From the NCBI GenBank assembly GCA_015075105.1, contig JABTUZ010000001.1, positions 941,001 to 1,005,000 of the forward strand: a DNA stretch of 64,000 nt. The letters run 5' to 3'. The position numbers were made by a program, and so were the translations under genes. Origin of the DNA: Leptospiraceae bacterium (GTDB lineage: Bacteria; Spirochaetota; Leptospiria; Leptospirales; Leptospiraceae). Positions 9,450 to 20,248 of this stretch are shown here, in pieces; position 1 is the stretch's first letter; each line of letters starts with the position of its first letter. Under the pieces are notes generated by a model. That model saw only the letters and a program-made list of their open reading frames with translations. It searched no databases and was not told where the DNA came from.

Positions 9450-11405
9450 TGATTTATTTACTTTTTCATAAATCTTGGCTTCTATAAAAATTTTTAATAA
9501 ATCAGAATCAACATGGTTATCTTTTACTTCCATGCGAAGAATATCTAAAGCCCTGTCGATAGGCACAGCTTTTTTATAGGGTCTGTCTTTATCTGTAAGT
9601 GCATCGTAAATATCTGCAATCGTCATCATTTTAGATTGTACTGGAATCTCATCCGCATACAATCCTCTCGGATATCCGGTTCCATTTAGTTTTTCATGAT
9701 GAGCATGGGCGATAGACGGAATCATTTTTAAGTCTCCTGTCCAAGGAATCTTACTCAAGAATTGAAAAGTGTGCTCTACGTGGGATTCAATTTCTTTTCT
9801 TTCTTCAAAGTCAAGTGAGCCTTTTCTGATAGTTAAGAAATTGTATTCAGCAGGTGTGATTACAGGAATCTCATCGTCATTTATAAATTTGAATTTCATT
9901 CTGGAGAGTTCTTCTAATCTTTGAGAGTTCGATTGCTCTAAAATAGTCGGCTCATTAGACGAAATAATCACTTCAAGCATTTCGTTTAGTTTTCTGGTCT
10001 CCATTTTGTATTCCATGTTGACCACATACTCGTATTCTTTGTAGCCTTCTGTTCCTTGTCTTTTTAGATAATCTATTTTTTTTTGTTCAAATCTGACTTC
10101 TAAATCTTTTTGAAGATAATAAAATCTCCATTTAATTAGCTCTAATTCATACTCTTCTAATTTTTTGGCTTTTACTAATACTTTTTCTCTAACTCCAACT
10201 TTTCCAAAATCGTGCAATAATGACGCATAACGTATTTCTTTCATCTGCGCCTTGGTAAATTTTATCTCAGAAAAAACGCCATCGTCTATTCTATCTACAG
10301 TTTCAGCTAATGCAGTTGTAAGATTGGCAACTCGAAAAGAATGACCACTTGTAGTCGGATCTCGTGCTTCAATTGCGCTTACAGATGCAGTGACAAATCC
10401 TTCAAATAGAGTTTCTATGTCTTTTATCAAGTTGTTATTTTGAATTGCTACGGCTGCTTGACCGGCGACACTCATCACCAGCTCTTCTGAATATCTGTCA
10501 AACGCAAGAACACTATTTCCCTTCATCTCTTCTAAAGTTAGTTTCTTGTTGAAATTCTTTTTTTTATTTATCAGTTGAATTACACCAACAATTTCATCCC
10601 AATAATTTTTCATCGGGACAACAAGCATACTTTTGGAGTGATAGCTTTTCACAGAATCAAAAATACGATTGAATTTGTATTCTGCTTCTCCTGTGAGTTT
10701 GTAAACATCAGGGATATTCAGGGTCTTTCCTGTTGCTGCAACATAGCCGGCGATACTTTGTTTATTAATCGGAAGAATGAATTCTCCACTGTCCAACTCA
10801 AGAGCTGATATTTTAAATCTTAGATTTTGAGGATCTCCATTTTCGTCTTTTTCAACAAGGTACAATGAGCCTGAATCAGCCAATGAAATTTCCCTTGCGC
10901 TGTAAAGAATATCTCTAAGTAACTTGGTAAAATCTTTTTCATTAGACAGGCTGATCCCGATTCGAGTTAATTTTGAAATTTCATTTGAGCTGGTGTTAAT
11001 TCTGTGCTGCATATCAAATTTTTCTGTAACCATCTGTAAATGGGTGAAGGCATTTATGAGATTTTTCACCAAGAAAAAAACTGGAGCTTCTTTTGGGACA
11101 ATAGAATGAAATAGATCGAGTTCTAAATAGTTTTTTGTAACTTCATAGTTCATCTCGGCAGAAATCACAAATCTTGACATCACCAAAGGATGGAGTTTTA
11201 GAGTCTCCCGAATAGAAGTATGCTCTTTTTCTAAACACTCCTTTTCAATATAAAATACTAAAAGTACAAAATTATCGTCATTTTCTTGACAGATTCGATT
11301 TAAAGAGGATAAGGGGACTATCTCGGCTTGAATTTTCTTACCATACAGATTTAGGTCAGACTCTAAATTTGTATTGTCTGTTACAATATATTGTTTTTTC
11401 TGCAT
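9441..11405 (-). CDS. GAF and HD-GYP domain protein, likely c-di-GMP phosphodiesterase
   Basis: 654 residues. A divergent N-terminal domain (1-115) is followed by a GAF domain (about 140-320, with [20 protein letters not shown]) and an HD-GYP domain. The metal ligands are present: [10 protein letters not shown], then [14 protein letters not shown] and [22 protein letters not shown] enzymes hydrolyse cyclic di-GMP. The two halves of the HD-GYP domain are separated by about 125 extra charged, helical residues with a coiled-coil pattern, longer than usual. The GAF domain probably senses a small ligand. Nothing nearby reveals the output. Confidence 0.85.
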   Translation of the reverse strand: MQKKQYIVTDNTNLESDLNLYGKKIQAEIVPLSSLNRICQENDDNFVLLVFYIEKECLEKEHTSIRETLKLHPLVMSRFVISAEMNYEVTKNYLELDLFHSIVPKEAPVFFLVKNLINAFTHLQMVTEKFDMQHRINTSSNEISKLTRIGISLSNEKDFTKLLRDILYSAREISLADSGSLYLVEKDENGDPQNLRFKISALELDSGEFILPINKQSIAGYVAATGKTLNIPDVYKLTGEAEYKFNRIFDSVKSYHSKSMLVVPMKNYWDEIVGVIQLINKKKNFNKKLTLEEMKGNSVLAFDRYSEELVMSVAGQAAVAIQNNNLIKDIETLFEGFVTASVSAIEARDPTTSGHSFRVANLTTALAETVDRIDDGVFSEIKFTKAQMKEIRYASLLHDFGKVGVREKVLVKAKKLEEYELELIKWRFYYLQKDLEVRFEQKKIDYLKRQGTEGYKEYEYVVNMEYKMETRKLNEMLEVIISSNEPTILEQSNSQRLEELSRMKFKFINDDEIPVITPAEYNFLTIRKGSLDFEERKEIESHVEHTFQFLSKIPWTGDLKMIPSIAHAHHEKLNGTGYPRGLYADEIPVQSKMMTIADIYDALTDKDRPYKKAVPIDRALDILRMEVKDNHVDSDLLKIFIEAKIYEKVNKSLA

Positions 11406-11600
11406 GATAGTCTATAATTTCAATGAGTAGCCTAAAGCATTCATGGTCAACTAATTAAAATAGAACTTTTTTTTGCAATTTTGAAAAAAATATTGAATAG
11501 CTTTATAAGAATAATTGCTCATTTCTAAAGTTCTAATTGACAAAAACCGCTTATTTAGGATAAGTGAAGGATACAAGTTTAATTGTAGAGGTTTTAGATT

Positions 11601-11933
11601 TTGTTAAACCATAAAATTGCAGGTGATAAATTAATTGTCTTTTTAGAAGGTCGTTTAGACGTATCGGTAGCCAATGAAGTTGAGGAAGGTCTTCTTAGCC
11701 TAATAGATGAGGGGGGACATAAGAAAGTACTCTTGAATATGGATGGAGTGGAATACATGTCCTCTTCAGGATTTCGAGCTTGTATTTCTATACTCAGGAA
11801 ATTAAATACTGAGGGAGGGATGTTGAAAATTTGTAATATAAAACCCTCTGTAAAGAGAATTTTTGATGTGATTGAACTAACTTCTCTATTCGATATTTTT
11901 GAATCTGAAGAGGCGGCGCTTGCTGCATTTTAA
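11601..11933 (+). CDS. STAS-domain anti-sigma factor antagonist
   Basis: 110 residues forming a single STAS domain with the hallmark MDGVEYMSSSGFRAC, where a Ser in the SSSG motif is the expected phosphorylation site. In partner switching, the unphosphorylated form binds an anti-sigma kinase and frees its target. Start is TTG at 11601 with GAGG ten bases upstream; there is no in-frame ATG. It lies 15 bases before trpC but is not functionally linked to it. The SpoIIE phosphatase at 5620 is a possible partner; no anti-sigma kinase is seen in the window. Confidence 0.85.
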   Translation: MLNHKIAGDKLIVFLEGRLDVSVANEVEEGLLSLIDEGGHKKVLLNMDGVEYMSSSGFRACISILRKLNTEGGMLKICNIKPSVKRIFDVIELTSLFDIFESEEAALAAF

Positions 11934-11948
11934 TTTTGGGTTAACCGT

Positions 11949-12695
11949 ATATCTTCGATTCTTCAAAAAATTATTGATACAAAAAGGAATGAAATCCAAA
12001 GTATTCCAAATTACGATAACCTGCCTGTTGTAAAATATTCATTTTCAGATTCTCTTTTCCAAAAATCAGGAATCATTGCAGAATGTAAAAAAGCAAGCCC
12101 ATCTAAGGGTGTGATTGTAAATAGCTACAACCCAACTGAAATTGCAAAAATTTATGAAAAGAGTGGAGCATCGGCTGTATCTGTTCTAACAGATTCACTT
12201 TTTTTTCAAGGATCTTTACAAGATTTAAAAAATGTATCAGATTCAGTTTCGATCCCTGTTTTACGCAAAGATTTTATTATAGATGAAAAACAAATCAGGG
12301 AAGCAATATTTTATGGGGCAAGTGCAATTCTTTTAATAGTTAGAATTTTAGATTCAAATAGATTGAAAGAACTTCTTGGTTATGCAGAAACACTAGGACT
12401 TGAAGTTTTAGTGGAAATACACAATAAAAATGAAGCAGAAATAGCCTTGAATTCCGGTGCAAAAATAATCGGAATAAATACCAGAGATTTAGATACTTTG
12501 CAAATCCATAAGGGTCTGATTCAAGAATTAACAGAATTACTCCCTAATTCAGTTTTAAAAGTTGCCGAGTCTGGGATTAACGGAAAGGAAGACTACCTGG
12601 GCATTAAAAAATACACTCGATATGTACTAATCGGGACCTACTTTATGCAATCTTCTGATATAGCCAACTCATTTTCTAATTTATTAAAAAATTAG
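11949..12695 (+). CDS. trpC: Indole-3-glycerol phosphate synthase TrpC, ATA start
   Basis: Tryptophan-pathway enzyme closing CdRP to indole-3-glycerol phosphate in a TIM barrel. The catalytic signature AECKKASPSKG lies near residue 45; later motifs are VLRKDFI, LVEIHN, IGINTRDL and KVAESGI. The first ATG/GTG/TTG in frame is GTG 12111, which would start after the AECKK motif and remove essential residues. The frame is open back to the preceding stop, and reading from ATA 11949 gives ISSILQKIIDTKRNEIQ, matching the family start and giving about 248 residues. So either ATA is used or an ATG has been changed by one base. Confidence 0.85.
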   Translation: MSSILQKIIDTKRNEIQSIPNYDNLPVVKYSFSDSLFQKSGIIAECKKASPSKGVIVNSYNPTEIAKIYEKSGASAVSVLTDSLFFQGSLQDLKNVSDSVSIPVLRKDFIIDEKQIREAIFYGASAILLIVRILDSNRLKELLGYAETLGLEVLVEIHNKNEAEIALNSGAKIIGINTRDLDTLQIHKGLIQELTELLPNSVLKVAESGINGKEDYLGIKKYTRYVLIGTYFMQSSDIANSFSNLLKN

Positions 12696-12870
12696 TCGAA
12701 AAAAAATATTTTTATTCGTGACACTCCTATAAAAACTTAAAAAATGAATTATTTTTTCGATAGTAAATTGTGATTTCCCCAAGTATTTTAAGTATAGTTA
12801 TTTCCATGAAAGGTTTTTTTACATGTGCAGCATTTATAAAAATTATAGAGATCCTTTATAAAGATTGGCT

Positions 12871-13206
12871 ATGTTGCAGGTCGATAAATTAAATACAAGC
12901 GTATTTAAAATGAATTCAGAAATCGAACAAATTCAACCTAAAATAGCCAACCAAAAGAAATACAAAATCCAGATTACAGTTTCTATTTATAGAAACGGAC
13001 TATTGTCTTATAAAAATGAGATGACAGTGCCCTCTGTTTACAATAGGCGAAGCGAAGCAAGGGGACATATAAAAAAAGAAATCAGAGAAAGGCTCGACAG
13101 CTCTAATTTTTTTCGTTCCACTAGATTAGACTATGATTTAGTTAGATACACTGAAGAAGCGACTTGCAATACATTCATTCGATATTGTATAAGAGAAGAA
13201 TGTTAG
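12871..13206 (+). CDS. Hypothetical protein, 111 residues
   Basis: Not recognised. The ATG at 12871 is preferred over the TTG at 12865. The protein is soluble and basic, with a beta-rich middle (KYKIQITVSIYRNGLLSYKN) and a C-terminal part with two cysteines (CNTFIRYC, then EEC at the end). No signal peptide or membrane helix is visible. It stands alone between trpC and the gene at 13319, with about 110 bases free on the far side. Coding character is reasonable, but no function can be given. Confidence 0.5.
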   Translation: MLQVDKLNTSVFKMNSEIEQIQPKIANQKKYKIQITVSIYRNGLLSYKNEMTVPSVYNRRSEARGHIKKEIRERLDSSNFFRSTRLDYDLVRYTEEATCNTFIRYCIREEC

Positions 13207-13318
13207 AGCATTTAGGTAAACTAAACTTGCATCTTTTTACAAATTTAGAATTTTGAATCTTGTAAAATAGATTAGTTTTTACTTGATAGAAAACCCCTGA
13301 ATTTAAAAATATTTCCAA

Positions 13319-14680
13319 ATGTCGGATTCATCAAAAAAAGTACTGGAAAAAAACGCTCACGGGGAGTATGTATTTACTCCTTACGGTGAGTTTTTATCCT
13401 ACTACCATGCACACGTACAAATTTTTAGCCAACTGATAGAAAGAAAGAAACTACCAAAAGCAGAATCAGATTCTCTTTCTCAAAGAATAAAATCTTTTAT
13501 GCTTTCTAATATAAAAAAGTCTGACCATTTTTTTGAAAACATCAAAAACTTTGCGGGTTTTCTGGAAATGAATCAAGCTAACCTTCAGGAGTATTTAAAC
13601 AATAATTTTTTAGAAATATTAAATAAGGTTCAAGCAAAATTAAAAAGTCAAGAGATTGAGAAATTATCAACCGAACAAGGCAACAAGAAAAACTTCAACA
13701 GTATCTTAGAAGAATTGAATAGTTTATTTGGGGAGAAATTATTAAAAAATATTCAGTTTGTTAAGGAAGAGGGTAGGGTTGTTCTTGTTGATCTTACTAC
13801 AGGCAATCGTATCGAGTCTCAGAGTTACTCGGCTGAAGAGTCTTCTTCGGAAAAGATAACGACTAAAAAAGAAGTGGAAGTGATTGTAAGAGAGCCAGAA
13901 AAATCAATTTTAAAAGAAATAATTGAATTGTATGGAAACGAACTGCAAGGAATAAAATTAGAAGCTCAAAATCCAAACAATTTTATCAGTACGGCAGATA
14001 TTCCTCTTCCCACCAAAGCAGATAAAAAGCAAGAAAAGGAAGAATTAGAAATTATCGAAGATTTGCAATTTGAAGACGGGTCAACTCAATCACTTCCAGA
14101 AAACAGCGCAAATGAGGTTGTTGACTTGGATTTTTTATTATCTCAAGTTCCTGAAAAAATAAAAGATCCTATAGATGATTTTTTATTCAAAGAATATTCC
14201 AATTTATTAAAAATAATTCAGTCTTATCAAGCCGCTAAAGATACAGAAGGTTACAATCACTGGTTGAGCCAAAGCTCTGAAATTGAAAGGTCTTTTGTTT
14301 CAATAAGAAATTATACTGCAAGAGAATTGAAAGGAGAAAGTGTCAACTGGGGAAATGTGTTTCGGAATATTTCGGACAAGACAAATTTAACAGAAGATTC
14401 TTTAAATAACTTAAAGAGAAGAATTGAAATATTTAAACAAACTAAAATAATCCAAGATGAGTGTATTATGGAGTTTAAACAATTGCCCCCACAAATATTG
14501 AACTTGGTAAAGTCTGCATGGCCCCATATTTTGAATTCTTTTGAGAGAATGCCTAAGGTAGATGAAGTGGAAGATGGGTTTCAAAATATTCTGTCTCGAA
14601 TAAAAAATGAAAATGAGAACAAGGCAATTTCACAAGTTCTGCAAAAAATAACAAAAAAACTTCAAAGTTTAGTAGAATAA
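13319..14680 (+). CDS. Hypothetical cytoplasmic helical protein, 453 residues
   Basis: Not recognised. Residues 1-130 are helical and hydrophilic (SYYHAHVQIFSQLIERKK). A short beta-like segment follows (EEGRVVLVDLTTGNRIES), then an acidic, low-complexity linker at about 170-275, and a second helical domain to the end with a conserved-looking ESVNWGNVFRNISDKT. No membrane segment or signal peptide is seen. The linker between two folded ends suggests a two-domain scaffold or regulatory protein. It precedes the cupin gene by 29 bases and may be cotranscribed with it. Confidence 0.6.
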   Translation: MSDSSKKVLEKNAHGEYVFTPYGEFLSYYHAHVQIFSQLIERKKLPKAESDSLSQRIKSFMLSNIKKSDHFFENIKNFAGFLEMNQANLQEYLNNNFLEILNKVQAKLKSQEIEKLSTEQGNKKNFNSILEELNSLFGEKLLKNIQFVKEEGRVVLVDLTTGNRIESQSYSAEESSSEKITTKKEVEVIVREPEKSILKEIIELYGNELQGIKLEAQNPNNFISTADIPLPTKADKKQEKEELEIIEDLQFEDGSTQSLPENSANEVVDLDFLLSQVPEKIKDPIDDFLFKEYSNLLKIIQSYQAAKDTEGYNHWLSQSSEIERSFVSIRNYTARELKGESVNWGNVFRNISDKTNLTEDSLNNLKRRIEIFKQTKIIQDECIMEFKQLPPQILNLVKSAWPHILNSFERMPKVDEVEDGFQNILSRIKNENENKAISQVLQKITKKLQSLVE

Positions 14681-14709
14681 ACTATCCGAGTAGTATTTTT
14701 AAGGATCTC

Positions 14710-15189
14710 ATGCAAAATAAAAAAATTATATCTTTAGATTTGTTTCAAGAAACAATCGAAAAGGCAAAAACTTCAAAAAGGAAAAGAGCCAATTACAATT
14801 TCCATGATTTGAGTGAAGTCTATCAAAGATTTTTGAATGTACTGATTCGGGGGACTTATATTCGCCCTCATAAGCATTCAAAACCGCCGAAGCCGGAGAC
14901 GTTTATTTCGCTTAAAGGGAATTTTGGATTTTTCTTATTTGATGACTCTGGAAAAATTACCGAAAAATACTTGGTTTCTTCGGAGGGACCTATTTATGGT
15001 ATTGATGTTTCGCCTAACGTATGGCATTCGGCAATTTGTTTATCAGATTATTGTGTCTGTTTTGAAGGGAAATCCGGCCCCTACAACCCAAGTGAAGATA
15101 AACTTTTTGCAAGTTGGGCACCGGAAGAAGAAAGCGAAGGTGTTCAGAAATATTTGGAATACTTGGAATCTTTGTTTGGTTGCCTGTAG
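14710..15189 (+). CDS. WbuC-family cupin protein
   Basis: 159 residues with a single cupin barrel. The metal-site motif RGTYIRPHKHSKPPKPETF, with two His and a Glu, and the second cupin motif VSPNVWHSAIC are visible. The start MQNKKIISLDLFQETIEKAK resembles the WbuC family. WbuC-like proteins often occur near polysaccharide genes; their reaction is not settled, so only the fold and metal binding are inferred. No sugar-pathway genes adjoin it here. It converges on the minus-strand pair starting at 15225. Confidence 0.75.
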   Translation: MQNKKIISLDLFQETIEKAKTSKRKRANYNFHDLSEVYQRFLNVLIRGTYIRPHKHSKPPKPETFISLKGNFGFFLFDDSGKITEKYLVSSEGPIYGIDVSPNVWHSAICLSDYCVCFEGKSGPYNPSEDKLFASWAPEEESEGVQKYLEYLESLFGCL

Positions 15190-15224
15190 GTTTCTTTGAC
15201 TTATGAGTAAACGTAGAAAATATA

Positions 15225-15674
15225 TCAGTGGGTTGAGAGTAGCTTATTTATAGCTTCATTAAATTCTGATTCATTTTCTTGAGAGTAGATTAGTTTTGAA
15301 CAAAATATATTTTCCTCGAACGGGTTATTTTCTAATATATCTTTAAAAAAAATTGTTCCGTCTATCGGAGCTTGAAATTCTCTATAAATATCAATAGATA
15401 CAAAACGATAACCATTGTCTTCGTATTTCATTATTTCTTTATAGGAGTCTATGTCTGTAATTCTGCAATCATCTGATGCGATTGCAATTCCCCATATTTG
15501 ACGAACTCCTCTACACAGAAAAATAATATTTCCTTTCTTGATATCCTCAACAGTTTTCCAACTGGGTTCTTCATGTTTTTCAAAAACAGGGTGAGAAGAG
15601 CTTGGAACAGAAAAAGCTCCTCTTGAAATAATATTTTCAAAAGTGTTAAATAAATTAATTCTATAAACGCTCAT
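15225..15674 (-). CDS. Tandem paralogue B of an unassigned small protein pair
   Basis: 149 residues, closely related to the gene just upstream (15671-16132). Shared blocks are NLxNTFEN, an IKKGNxxxLCRGxxQIWxIA segment and a DDCRIT motif. The KKGN...IWGIAIASDD pattern (a turn, a strand, then a Gly-containing strand) faintly recalls PUA/EVE-like barrels that bind modified bases, but I see no decisive residue and give this only as a fold guess. Its start overlaps the upstream stop by four bases, so the two are translated together. Confidence 0.6.
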   Translation of the reverse strand: MSVYRINLFNTFENIISRGAFSVPSSSHPVFEKHEEPSWKTVEDIKKGNIIFLCRGVRQIWGIAIASDDCRITDIDSYKEIMKYEDNGYRFVSIDIYREFQAPIDGTIFFKDILENNPFEENIFCSKLIYSQENESEFNEAINKLLSTH

Positions 15675-16132
15675 TGTTGTACGATTTCCAGTAAGTGATT
15701 AATGGCTTTATTAAAAGTTCCTAATCTATTTGTTATAGGATTCAATTGCATGCAAAGGTGAGGCTCTATAAAAGGATTTTCTTTTTCAAATAGTTTATCA
15801 AAGTAAATCTTTCCATCAATTGGTTGAACTAATTCTTTGTAAACTTTAAAATTGACATAGCGAAATCCATTTCTTTCGTAACGCATTTCTTCTCTGAACG
15901 CATCCACGTTGGTAATACGACAATCATCAGTAGCAAAGGCAATAGACCAAATCTGGTAAATCCCACGACACAATAGAAGTAGGTTTCCTTTTTTAATTTT
16001 CTCAAGCTCGGACCAATGAGATAAATCACTAAAATCATTGTATTCTCTATTGGTTTTGCTTGGAGCTGAGAACGCACGCCTTTTGAGTGCATTTTCAAAA
16101 GTATTGTATAAATTTACCCTAAAAACAGCCAT
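15671..16132 (-). CDS. Tandem paralogue A of an unassigned small protein pair
   Basis: 153 residues, paired with the gene at 15225 and related to it over the full length. It shares NLYNTFENALKRRAFSAPS, IKKGNLLLLCRGIYQIW and DDCRITNVDAF. There is no signal peptide or membrane segment, so it is likely cytoplasmic. The similarity and 4-base overlap show a tandem duplication kept as an operon. It lies about 70 bases downstream of the RND pump gene on the same strand but is not obviously part of metal export. Confidence 0.6.
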   Translation of the reverse strand: MAVFRVNLYNTFENALKRRAFSAPSKTNREYNDFSDLSHWSELEKIKKGNLLLLCRGIYQIWSIAFATDDCRITNVDAFREEMRYERNGFRYVNFKVYKELVQPIDGKIYFDKLFEKENPFIEPHLCMQLNPITNRLGTFNKAINHLLEIVQQ

Positions 16133-16200
16133 TGTTTCTCTTCTTTCACCAGCATTTTGAATCTTCCCTTAAAACTGTAAAGTGAAATACAAAAATAGCG

Positions 16201-19200
16201 TTATTTCTTTTTCTTTCGTCTTTGTTTTGCAGAATTTTTTGAGTCTTTTTTATCACCTGCCTCTTCTTCCTCAATCCCTATCCTATCTACATAAGAATAC
16301 GTTTCTGTTGCGTAAGTCTGTTCTGAAGAAATCGACTTTTTCACTATAAGTAAATACAAAGAAGGCAAAACTGTTAAAACCAAAATCATTGCCGATGTTA
16401 GACCGCCTACAATCACAGTTGCAAGAGGTCTTTGGACATCAGAGCCTACTCCAGAAGCCAAGGTTGCGGGTATTAAACCGAGTAGTGCCAAAAGAATCGT
16501 CATTAGCATAGGTCGAAGTTGGATTATAGCAGCTTTTTCGGCAGCCTCTTCAATAGAAATATCTTTGTGGTCTCGTAAAATCTGGTTTGTTCGAGATACG
16601 TATAGAACACCCGCCATAGTCGCAATCCCAAACAGAGAAATAAAGCCTACACCTGCAGATACATTGAAGTAATACCCTCTGAGAAGTAAACCTGCAATTC
16701 CTCCGATTAAAGAAAGTGGGATACAAGAAAGAGCCACGGCGACATAGCTTAGATTTCTGTAGAGTAAAAATAGAACGCTAAAAATAATCAGAATAGTAAT
16801 CGGAATGACCATTACTAACCTTTTCCCAACCCGTGCAAGATTTTCATACTGCCCACCATATTCAATTCTATACCCTTCTGGTAGTTTTATGGTTTTTTCA
16901 ACTTTTTTCCTAAGCTCGGCTACAAATCCTCCTTGGTCTCTGCCACGAATATTTGTTCTAACCGTGATATTTCTTCGACCCTGCTGTCTAAATATCATGG
17001 TAGGTCCATCAACTAAATCGATTTGAGCAAGGTTAGAAAGTGGGATTCTTTCTCCTTTTGAAGAAATAATTGGGATGTTTTTTACTGATCTGATTGTAGA
17101 TCGGTAATCGTTAGAATATCTAACTACAATTCCAAATCTCCAAGGCCCTTCGTATAATGTGCTAATTCTTGACATTCCTATTGCAGATTCAATCACTTGT
17201 TGAATTTCACTTACATTGATACCGTATCTTGCAATTGCCTCTCGATTGATTTTAATATTGAGTTGAGGAGAATCTGCTTCTTGTTCTATTCCAAATTCAC
17301 TTGCGCCTTCCATGCTTGCAATCAGCTTCAGCACTTCTTCGGAAATATCTCTCATAATATTCAAATCGTTCCCGATTACAAATACCCCCAGATCGGCAAT
17401 CGTTCCCATAATTGCTTCAGACAAATTGTCCATAATCGGTTGAGAAAAACTAAATCGAACTCCGGGGAATGTGGTTTCTAAATCATCTCGAAGTCTTATC
17501 AGTAATTGTTGCTTGGTGATTTTTTCATTCCACTCTTTGTAATCTTTTAAACCAATAAAAATTTCTAAACGATTTGCAGGGAGTGGGTCTGTTCCGTCAT
17601 CGTTTCTACCTAATTGGGTTAAAATGACATTCACTTGCTCGTTTTTTGAGATTACATCTCTCATTTTTTGGGGGTATTGTTTTGCGCCTTGTAGAGAAAT
17701 TCCAACAGGAAAGAAAGCTCTAATTGTAAATCCACCTTCGTCAAGCTCCGGTAAAAACTCTGACCCAAGTTTAAAAATACCAATAGTAATCACTAAACCG
17801 ACTATAAGCATCGCGACTAATACTGTTTTTTTGGATTTGAGAATTAAATAGGAAATCAATCTTTTGTATTTTTTTTCTACCCAGTCGTAAAAATGATTAT
17901 GCCATTCAATAGGACCGGGGTTTGCGTCCTCAAAATATTTTCTGTAAAGAATAGTCATTAGTACAGGAATTGCAGTGAGTGCAAAGATCATGGCTCCAAG
18001 GATTGCATAAGAAATCGTAAACGCCATAGGTTTGAATAATCTTCCTTCGATTCTTTCAAAACTAAAAATAGGAAGGTATGCCAAAATAATAATAGCGATA
18101 GAAAAGAAAATTTCTTGTCCAACCTCGGAGGCTGCATTAGTAGTGAAAAAATTAATTCCCATATTTTTTTCATCACGAGTTGCGTCTCTATATCTTCTCA
18201 TAATATTTTCTACCATGATAACGGCACCATCTACTATTATCCCGAAATCAATTGCACCGAGTGATAAAAGACTTGCAGGTATTCCTGAAAATTGCATTAG
18301 GATAAACGCAAAAAGCATGGAAAATGGAATCGTAGCAACGACTACCAAAGAAGCTCTTACGCTACCGATAAAAAAAACTAAAACAAGGGTTACAATAGAA
18401 ATTCCTTCAAAAAGAGTCATACCAATAGTGCGAAGGGTGTAGTTTACAAGATCACTTCTATCGTAAGAAGTTTTCATTTGTATTCCTTTGGGTAGATAGT
18501 TCTCGTTAATTTCTTTTACCTTGGCACGAATTCTTTCTCCCATTTCATTTGTATCACCCCACCTTCTCATTGCCACAAGTCCCTGAACAGATGAATCAAC
18601 GTCTGTTTTTCCAATCTCGTCATTTTGAAAAGTGTATCCGAGTACACCACTCGGAATAGGATGATTGATTTCTACTGAGCCAATATTTTTAATAAAGATA
18701 GGTACGCCATTTTCTTGTTTTAGAACAATATTTTGAATATCAGAAATTTCTCGAATTGCACCGAGTGAGCGAATAGGAAAACCTTGGTCTCCTTGCCATA
18801 AAATATTTCCACCGGTGTTTAGATTGTTTCTTTGAATTGCATCAATTACGTCGCTAATTGTCAACTTATGACGAATGAGTTTTTCTGGTGTAGTGATTAC
18901 GTGGTATTGTTTGGGTAATCCTCCAAAAGTTACTACATCTGCAATTCCTTGAATTTGCAACATCCTCGGCATGATAACCCAATCTTGAATAGTACGAATT
19001 TCCATAGGAGTATGGTTCTCGGTTGACTCCACTACGTAACGAAAAATTTCTCCAACGGGTGAACTCATCGGTGCGAGTTGAGGCTCTACTTCCGGAGGTA
19101 TATCTGCCTCTTTTACTTTTTCGAGTAATCTTGTTCTCGCAAAATAATCATCTGTCCCATCTTCAAATACAAATTGGAATACTACAAGTCCATTGATAGT

Positions 19201-19455
19201 TCTTGATCTTCTGATTAATACTCTTGGGATAGCGTTTAACGTCCTTTCAATAGGGAGTGTAACTCTTTCTTCCACTTCTGTAGCAGCCCTCCCCGGAAAT
19301 TTTGCTACCATTCTGACTTGGGTATCTGCAATATCTGAATACGCTTCTTTTCTAATGTCAATCCAAGCCCAAGTACCAAGAACGAAGATAGATAAAGCAA
19401 AAACTAAAGTTACGATTCTATATTTAATTGCAAAACCGATAAAACGAATGATCAT
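16201..19455 (-). CDS. Heavy-metal efflux RND pump, CusA/CzcA family
   Basis: 1084-residue inner-membrane proton-driven exporter. The RND layout is complete: N-terminal helix, large periplasmic loop, helices 2-6, a second loop and helices 8-12. The heavy-metal (HME) subfamily signature [16 protein letters not shown] in TM4 supplies the charged proton-relay residues. The gene is the last of a minus-strand operon with TolC-like, adaptor and barrel genes. It overlaps the barrel gene by four bases. The basic, lysine-rich C-terminal tail is short. Whether the substrate is Cu, Ag, Zn, Co or Cd cannot be read from sequence alone. Confidence 0.92.
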   Translation of the reverse strand: MIIRFIGFAIKYRIVTLVFALSIFVLGTWAWIDIRKEAYSDIADTQVRMVAKFPGRAATEVEERVTLPIERTLNAIPRVLIRRSRTINGLVVFQFVFEDGTDDYFARTRLLEKVKEADIPPEVEPQLAPMSSPVGEIFRYVVESTENHTPMEIRTIQDWVIMPRMLQIQGIADVVTFGGLPKQYHVITTPEKLIRHKLTISDVIDAIQRNNLNTGGNILWQGDQGFPIRSLGAIREISDIQNIVLKQENGVPIFIKNIGSVEINHPIPSGVLGYTFQNDEIGKTDVDSSVQGLVAMRRWGDTNEMGERIRAKVKEINENYLPKGIQMKTSYDRSDLVNYTLRTIGMTLFEGISIVTLVLVFFIGSVRASLVVVATIPFSMLFAFILMQFSGIPASLLSLGAIDFGIIVDGAVIMVENIMRRYRDATRDEKNMGINFFTTNAASEVGQEIFFSIAIIILAYLPIFSFERIEGRLFKPMAFTISYAILGAMIFALTAIPVLMTILYRKYFEDANPGPIEWHNHFYDWVEKKYKRLISYLILKSKKTVLVAMLIVGLVITIGIFKLGSEFLPELDEGGFTIRAFFPVGISLQGAKQYPQKMRDVISKNEQVNVILTQLGRNDDGTDPLPANRLEIFIGLKDYKEWNEKITKQQLLIRLRDDLETTFPGVRFSFSQPIMDNLSEAIMGTIADLGVFVIGNDLNIMRDISEEVLKLIASMEGASEFGIEQEADSPQLNIKINREAIARYGINVSEIQQVIESAIGMSRISTLYEGPWRFGIVVRYSNDYRSTIRSVKNIPIISSKGERIPLSNLAQIDLVDGPTMIFRQQGRRNITVRTNIRGRDQGGFVAELRKKVEKTIKLPEGYRIEYGGQYENLARVGKRLVMVIPITILIIFSVLFLLYRNLSYVAVALSCIPLSLIGGIAGLLLRGYYFNVSAGVGFISLFGIATMAGVLYVSRTNQILRDHKDISIEEAAEKAAIIQLRPMLMTILLALLGLIPATLASGVGSDVQRPLATVIVGGLTSAMILVLTVLPSLYLLIVKKSISSEQTYATETYSYVDRIGIEEEEAGDKKDSKNSAKQRRKKKK

Positions 19456-20246
19456 TGTTTATTCCTTCCAAAATCAAACATGTACCCAAGCTGGAAAAGT
19501 AGTTGTGGGTTACGGTAGTCACCTCTCCCTGTTCCGATTCCTAATTGAAGAAAAAATCCACCAAGACGAACATCATAGGTTATGCCGATATAACTTTGGT
19601 GAAGATACGCTTTTTTCCCTTGGTTGTATTGATATTCTAAATACGCTGCAAGCTCTGGATTTATAGACCTTACCTTATCTCTGATAAAATAGTCTTGAAG
19701 GGTGATCGGGTTGTGGTTATAACCCGGGTAATAATTTAATTCATAGTTTGGTTGACCACCTTGGGCAGGTGTAGGGTTGAATGGACTTACGTTGAAGTCT
19801 CCTGCCACAATAGAAAAACTTTGAATGACTACGGGGGTCTTATGAAATGCAAATCCTATATCGACTTGTCCACCGTTCCAATGCCTATTGTAAATCATAC
19901 CCGAGCCTCTTAAAATTACACTTCTAAACATATAACTTAAATTGAAATTGAGACTCGCCGGGTTACCGATTGAAGCCCCGATGGTTAGAAAATTTTCAGG
20001 TGTAGGCCTTGGAAACTTCACACTTTCTTCTACAGCTTGTCTTACTTCTTCTTTTGAGTTGATGTTGGTATTTTTTTCGTCACTTTTCTTTATCTTCAAC
20101 TCTTCAACAATTTTTTTATTGTTTTCAATATATTCTTTTTCATTATTCTGTCTTTCCTCTTGAGATAAAACAGGGTTCAAAGAAAAAAATAGTATTAGAA
20201 GTGAAGGTAGGCAGTAATTTAATATATTTAAAATTAAAAATTTCAT
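19452..20246 (-). CDS. Predicted outer-membrane beta-barrel in metal-efflux operon
   Basis: 264 residues. An N-terminal signal peptide ends near VLSQ, followed by a charged Lys/Glu/Asn-rich linker (about 28-75) and then a run of amphipathic strands such as [37 protein letters not shown] and [12 protein letters not shown]. This fits a small outer-membrane barrel. It lies between adaptor and pump genes, two bases from the former and overlapping the latter by four, so its product is made with the exporter. Standard Cus and Czc operons lack such a gene; its role is unknown. Confidence 0.65.
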   Translation of the reverse strand: MKFLILNILNYCLPSLLILFFSLNPVLSQEERQNNEKEYIENNKKIVEELKIKKSDEKNTNINSKEEVRQAVEESVKFPRPTPENFLTIGASIGNPASLNFNLSYMFRSVILRGSGMIYNRHWNGGQVDIGFAFHKTPVVIQSFSIVAGDFNVSPFNPTPAQGGQPNYELNYYPGYNHNPITLQDYFIRDKVRSINPELAAYLEYQYNQGKKAYLHQSYIGITYDVRLGGFFLQLGIGTGRGDYRNPQLLFQLGYMFDFGRNKQ

Positions 20247-20248
20247 TT

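Noticed and set aside
17420-17430. GACAAATTGTC inside the RND pump gene, same as the candidate phage operator
   Set aside because: Lies in a conserved coding segment far from the prophage; taken as chance and noted as a caution.
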